7,636 bases of DNA, taken from NCBI GenBank assembly GCA_023430285.1, contig JAEZAV010000094.1:1-7636 (forward strand), written 5' to 3'. Numbering within the stretch: position 1 is the first letter of the stretch; every line of letters starts with the position of its first letter. The DNA is from Methanobacteriota archaeon (GTDB lineage: Archaea > Methanobacteriota > Methanobacteria > Methanobacteriales > Methanobacteriaceae). A model generated the notes under the pieces. That model did not search any database and had not been told where the DNA came from. It worked only from the letters and a program-made list of their open reading frames with translations. Shown here piece by piece: positions 5,080 through 7,636 of the stretch. A program made the translations under genes and the position numbers.

Positions 5080-6138
5080 GTGTATTTTATAACTTCTCTT
5101 CAAGAAATCCAAGATCTCAACCCATTCATCATCATAGGATGTGGTGGAGGCGGAGAAAAATTTTCTAATTTTGAGGGAGTAGAAGCGGTAGGTTTCATAG
5201 ATGATAACATCGAAAAACAGGGCCAGAAGTTTTGTGGCCACACAGTATCAGGAAATTTAAAGGAACTTTTGGAAACTACTGATGCCAATAGTGTTGCTAT
5301 AATGCTCCCAATAGGGGCAGAAGGATCTGCTTTGAAGTACGCAGTAGAAGCAATAGACAGCGGTAAAAACGTTGTAACTTCTTTTAGATCCCTTCCACTT
5401 GCTCAAAATGAATCAATATTCAAATTTGCCGACTCCAAGGGAGTTGTGATTAAGGAAATTAGTCCAAGATTGGATGTAATACGCAAAATTTTCGGAACAG
5501 CACCTCCAATGTGCACAGAAGTGCTTCCAAAACTCAGCTACAAACATAAAACACCAGTTGTTTTTGTAGGGGGTACCTCACAGGAATGTGGAAAAAGAAC
5601 CACAACCAGAATGTTGGGTCAAGCAGCTAAAGAAAAAGGTTTAAATGCTGTTGTTATTTCTACCGATGAAATGGGTTTTGAACAACCTGTAGATATGAAT
5701 TTTAGGGCAGGAAGTCTTTCTGTAATGGATGTAGCATCTGCTGTTATTGGTTCCATCAAATATATGGAAGAACTTAAGCAGCCAGACATAATCTTTGTAG
5801 AAGGTCAATCCAGCATAACTGAGATGGGTAATCCACACCCAAGGGGTTTGTCTACAGCAATACTTATAGGGGCAATGCCTGATGCTACAGTTGTATGTCA
5901 CAGGCCTAATCATCCATACAGGGAACCAAGGGGAATTGATTATGAGGTTCGTGCAATAGAAGCAGTTGAACCAACCAGCGTAGTTGGATTATCAGTAAAT
6001 CTTAGAAATGTTAAAGATAAATCTGAACTTGCAAAGTTCGAAGAAAAGTATGGTTTACCTGCAGTGGATGTTAGAAATGGAGGAGCTTCAAGGTTACTGG
6101 ATGTAATTATTGATTATATAGGGGACCTAAAGAAATGA
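5080..6138 (+). CDS. DUF1611 (DgcN-like) family P-loop protein
   Basis: A 352-residue cytoplasmic protein of the DUF1611 family. The N-terminal part is Rossmann-like, with IIIGCGGGGEKF (17-28), VGFIDDN (37-43), a strand-helix repeat through VAIMLPIGAEGS, and NVVTSFRSLPL corresponding to the 'vvsGLH..L' block of the family. The C-terminal part is a P-loop domain with Walker A GGTSQECGKRTT (164-175), followed by ISTDEMGFEQP, a Walker B-like IIFVEGQSSI, the signature HPRGLSTAILIGAMPDA, and VCHRPNHPYREP. Some bacterial relatives (DgcN) are reported as D-glutamate N-acetyltransferases; whether that holds here is unknown, so I assign no reaction. The start is GTG 5080, chosen because AGGAGTGATC (5068-5077) lies seven bases upstream; no ATG fits. 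Its TGA overlaps the sepF ATG as ATGA, so the two proteins are made together. Confidence 0.9.
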   Translation: MYFITSLQEIQDLNPFIIIGCGGGGEKFSNFEGVEAVGFIDDNIEKQGQKFCGHTVSGNLKELLETTDANSVAIMLPIGAEGSALKYAVEAIDSGKNVVTSFRSLPLAQNESIFKFADSKGVVIKEISPRLDVIRKIFGTAPPMCTEVLPKLSYKHKTPVVFVGGTSQECGKRTTTRMLGQAAKEKGLNAVVISTDEMGFEQPVDMNFRAGSLSVMDVASAVIGSIKYMEELKQPDIIFVEGQSSITEMGNPHPRGLSTAILIGAMPDATVVCHRPNHPYREPRGIDYEVRAIEAVEPTSVVGLSVNLRNVKDKSELAKFEEKYGLPAVDVRNGGASRLLDVIIDYIGDLKK

Positions 6139-6491
6139 AGGATATACTGGATACAATTAAAAAGAACATTGGGATAGATGATGAAAATGAGCATAAAGAG
6201 GAACAGGAAACCATAATTGTTCCTGAACATTCTTTGTACGAAATTATTCTCATGAAGGCCAAAAACCTTGATGACTTCGATTTTGCATTGAGCCAGATAA
6301 CAGAGGAAAAAAATCCCATCATAATGGATATGAGCACTCTGGAAAGGGACAGTCCAGAAGAATTTAAATTAGCTGGTGAGAAATTAAAGGCATTCAGGGA
6401 TAAAACTGGCGGTGAAGCCATACTTCTTTGTAAGAATGGTAAGAACATAATCATCATTACTCCTCCAGAGATCAAACTCATAAGGAAGTAA
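6135..6491 (+). CDS. sepF: Archaeal cell division protein SepF
   Basis: A 118-residue protein of the SepF/YlmF family, which in archaea anchors FtsZ to the membrane at the division site. Layout matches the family: residues 1-14 (MKDILDTIKKNIGI) can form an amphipathic membrane-targeting helix with I4, L5, I8 and I12 on one face. A charged linker follows at 15-26 (DDENEHKEEQET), then the SepF core at 27-118. Core signatures are IIVPEHSLYEI (27-37); PIIMDMSTL (61-69), equivalent to the bacterial 'vvvnL' strand; the helix SPEEFKLAGEKLKAFRD; and TGGEAILLCKNGKNIIIITP (91-110), equivalent to the bacterial GGD...F.. TP region with its glycine pair. The ATG overlaps the stop of the DUF1611 gene (ATGA), with GGGGA at 6121-6125 as ribosome binding site. 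FtsZ genes are not in the window. The assignment comes from motif layout only but is well supported. Confidence 0.88.
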   Translation: MKDILDTIKKNIGIDDENEHKEEQETIIVPEHSLYEIILMKAKNLDDFDFALSQITEEKNPIIMDMSTLERDSPEEFKLAGEKLKAFRDKTGGEAILLCKNGKNIIIITPPEIKLIRK

Positions 6492-6534
6492 GAGTTACCA
6501 GTATCATTGAAGCATTGAGAGGACTTCAAACCCA

Positions 6535-6571
6535 TTTTATATTTTATTATTTTAAATTTGTTTACGGGGGA
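6535..6571 (+). promoter_or_regulatory. T-rich spacer with possible TATA box and ribosome binding site of the DUF2226 gene
   Basis: The 85-base gap after sepF holds TTTTATAT at 6535-6542, about the right distance for a start near 6565 and a very short leader. GGGGGA at 6566-6571 precedes the ATG by five bases. The T-rich run 6535-6560 could instead terminate the sepF transcript, or the gene may be read through from it; sequence alone does not decide. Confidence 0.35.
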
Positions 6572-6576
6572 TATTA

Positions 6577-7636
6577 ATGGATTTGCCAATAACCAGACCT
6601 TCAACAGTTAGCTATGCAGAGAATTGTGATTTTAAAGAAATGTTAAATGAATTAACATCGAAAAATCATAATGGATTCATACGTATTACTGAAGGCGATA
6701 ATGAAGGTTTTATCCTTTTTAAAAATGGTAAAGAAATTGCCGCATCTTATGAAAGGTTTTCCAGAGCAGATGCAATAAAAAAGATTCAGGCTGCTGTGAA
6801 TGAGGATTTGACATTGATAGAAATATTTGATGTTAGAGATTCTCAGATAGATTTCCTAATGGAAATAAACCAACCATATATTCTGGGTTCTGAAGCCTAT
6901 AAAATTATAGACGAACTTAAAATGGTTGAAGCACCTAAACCTACGCCTATGGCAGTTCCCAAGCCAAAATTAGTATCAGAGGCTATTAAAGAGTCAGAAA
7001 AGCCAGAAGAAGTGCGGAATGAAACAGAATCAAACCTGATTAATGTATCTAAACCTGAAAAAGAGGAGGATTCTGATCCCAAAGCGACTGTCCACAGAAT
7101 AGAAACAGTTAAATCTGATTCACCAACAAAACTTGAAACAGAAGACCTTCCATTAAACAACACCGAAACACTAGAAAACGAAACAGGTAACAAAACTCCC
7201 GAACCTTCTGAAACAATTCCAAAACCAGAATCTCAGGTCAATAAATCTTTAGAACCTGAAGATACTGATACTGAAATCAATTCAACAGAAGAAAATAATT
7301 CAACAGAATCGTCTCCAGAAAGTAGTCTTTCAGATGATGAATCCAAAGAAATATCAGTTGAAGAAAATGAAAATAATGAAATGCCTGAAATGGAATCCGA
7401 ACCATTAGATCGTACAGAATTGTTAAAAAAGTATGGTATAAAGGATATTCAAGACGAAGATGTTGAAAACATATTAGAATCTTACAAAGGGGGTTCTGTC
7501 AGTGAGGAAGATATTGAAAAAATAGAACTCACACTGATGAACAAGATAAAAAAATCCATACTTGGAATTCCAAGAATAAAGGGTGCTGAGGTAATGGTTT
7601 TCCTAGAAAATTCCAGAGAATTAACTGGAAATGTTA
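6577..7636 (+). CDS. DUF2226-type archaeal protein (3' end outside window)
   Basis: The frame is open from ATG 6577 to the window edge (353 complete codons), so the gene is partial at its 3' end. Residues 1-118 form a compact domain: MDLPITRP, FKEMLNELTSKNHNGFIRIT, then EGFILFKNGKEIAASYERFS and ADAIKKIQAAVNEDLTLIEIFDV. The 'G.i.v..g...G.i.F.nG..vaA.y' pattern fits my memory of DUF2226 (Methanobacteria) and resembles PatA N-terminal/DUF4388 domains of bacterial signalling proteins. Residues about 119-277 are a linker rich in Glu, Ser, Thr, Pro, Lys and Asn, beginning APKPTPMAVPKPK, surely disordered. From about 279 an ordered region resumes (RTELLKKYGIKDIQDEDVENIL), followed by helices and GIPRIKGAEVMVFLENSREL, cut off by the edge. 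No membrane segment or signal peptide is seen. GGGGGA at 6566-6571 supports the start. Function is unknown; its position next to sepF suggests a division or signalling link only by association. Confidence 0.85.
   Translation, partial: MDLPITRPSTVSYAENCDFKEMLNELTSKNHNGFIRITEGDNEGFILFKNGKEIAASYERFSRADAIKKIQAAVNEDLTLIEIFDVRDSQIDFLMEINQPYILGSEAYKIIDELKMVEAPKPTPMAVPKPKLVSEAIKESEKPEEVRNETESNLINVSKPEKEEDSDPKATVHRIETVKSDSPTKLETEDLPLNNTETLENETGNKTPEPSETIPKPESQVNKSLEPEDTDTEINSTEENNSTESSPESSLSDDESKEISVEENENNEMPEMESEPLDRTELLKKYGIKDIQDEDVENILESYKGGSVSEEDIEKIELTLMNKIKKSILGIPRIKGAEVMVFLENSRELTGNV

Noticed and set aside
6107..6604. Minus-strand frame opposite sepF
   Set aside because: It covers the coupled DUF1611-sepF junction in antisense, and SepF motifs on the plus strand are convincing.
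6897..7193. Minus-strand Ser/Val-rich frame opposite the DUF2226 linker
   Set aside because: It mirrors the low-complexity linker and lacks a start context; the plus-strand frame is open far beyond it with good domain content.

Overview
The window looks like a chromosomal segment of a methanogenic archaeon of the order Methanobacteriales (Methanobacterium or a close relative). The evidence is AT-rich DNA, archaeal TATA boxes of the TTTATATA type, strong GGAGG-type ribosome binding sites with some GTG/TTG starts, and the gene set: archaeal RNase Z, a 2-phosphoglycerate kinase-family protein, a single-domain ZPR1 protein, archaeal SepF and a DUF2226-type protein. The genus is inferred; no rRNA is present. 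I see no insertion sequence, tRNA, CRISPR array or sign of recent transfer, and no gene-free stretch longer than about 300 bases.

Layout. Bases 1-1086 (minus strand) hold RNase Z, followed with an 11-base overlap by the N-terminus of a membrane protein (possibly an MscS-type channel) that leaves the window at base 1. Divergently from RNase Z, nadC (1295-2134, plus) encodes the quinolinate phosphoribosyltransferase of NAD synthesis; a perfect 7-bp inverted repeat lies over its expected transcription start. Next is a monocistronic gene (2303-2791, plus) with a textbook promoter, ribosome binding site and terminator-like hairpin. It encodes a very acidic protein whose centre aligns without gaps to the archaeal histone fold and whose C-terminus shows coiled-coil heptads. 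I regard this as the most unusual gene here.

Bases 2983-4956 (minus) form a probable three-gene operon transcribed in the order roadblock/LC7 protein, 2-phosphoglycerate kinase-family P-loop kinase, ZPR1 zinc-finger protein, with gaps of about 40 bases. Divergently, 5080-6491 (plus) is a translationally coupled pair: a DUF1611/DgcN-family protein and SepF, the archaeal membrane anchor of FtsZ. A perfect 8-bp inverted repeat sits in the promoter region shared by these two operons. A DUF2226-type protein follows from 6577 and runs off the right edge; it has a compact N-terminal domain, a long acidic Ser/Thr/Pro/Glu-rich linker and the start of a C-terminal domain.

The left half is housekeeping (tRNA 3' processing, NAD synthesis). 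The right half combines cell division (SepF) with uncharacterised partners (DUF1611, DUF2226, roadblock) whose proximity suggests, but does not prove, a link to division, envelope growth or small-GTPase signalling.
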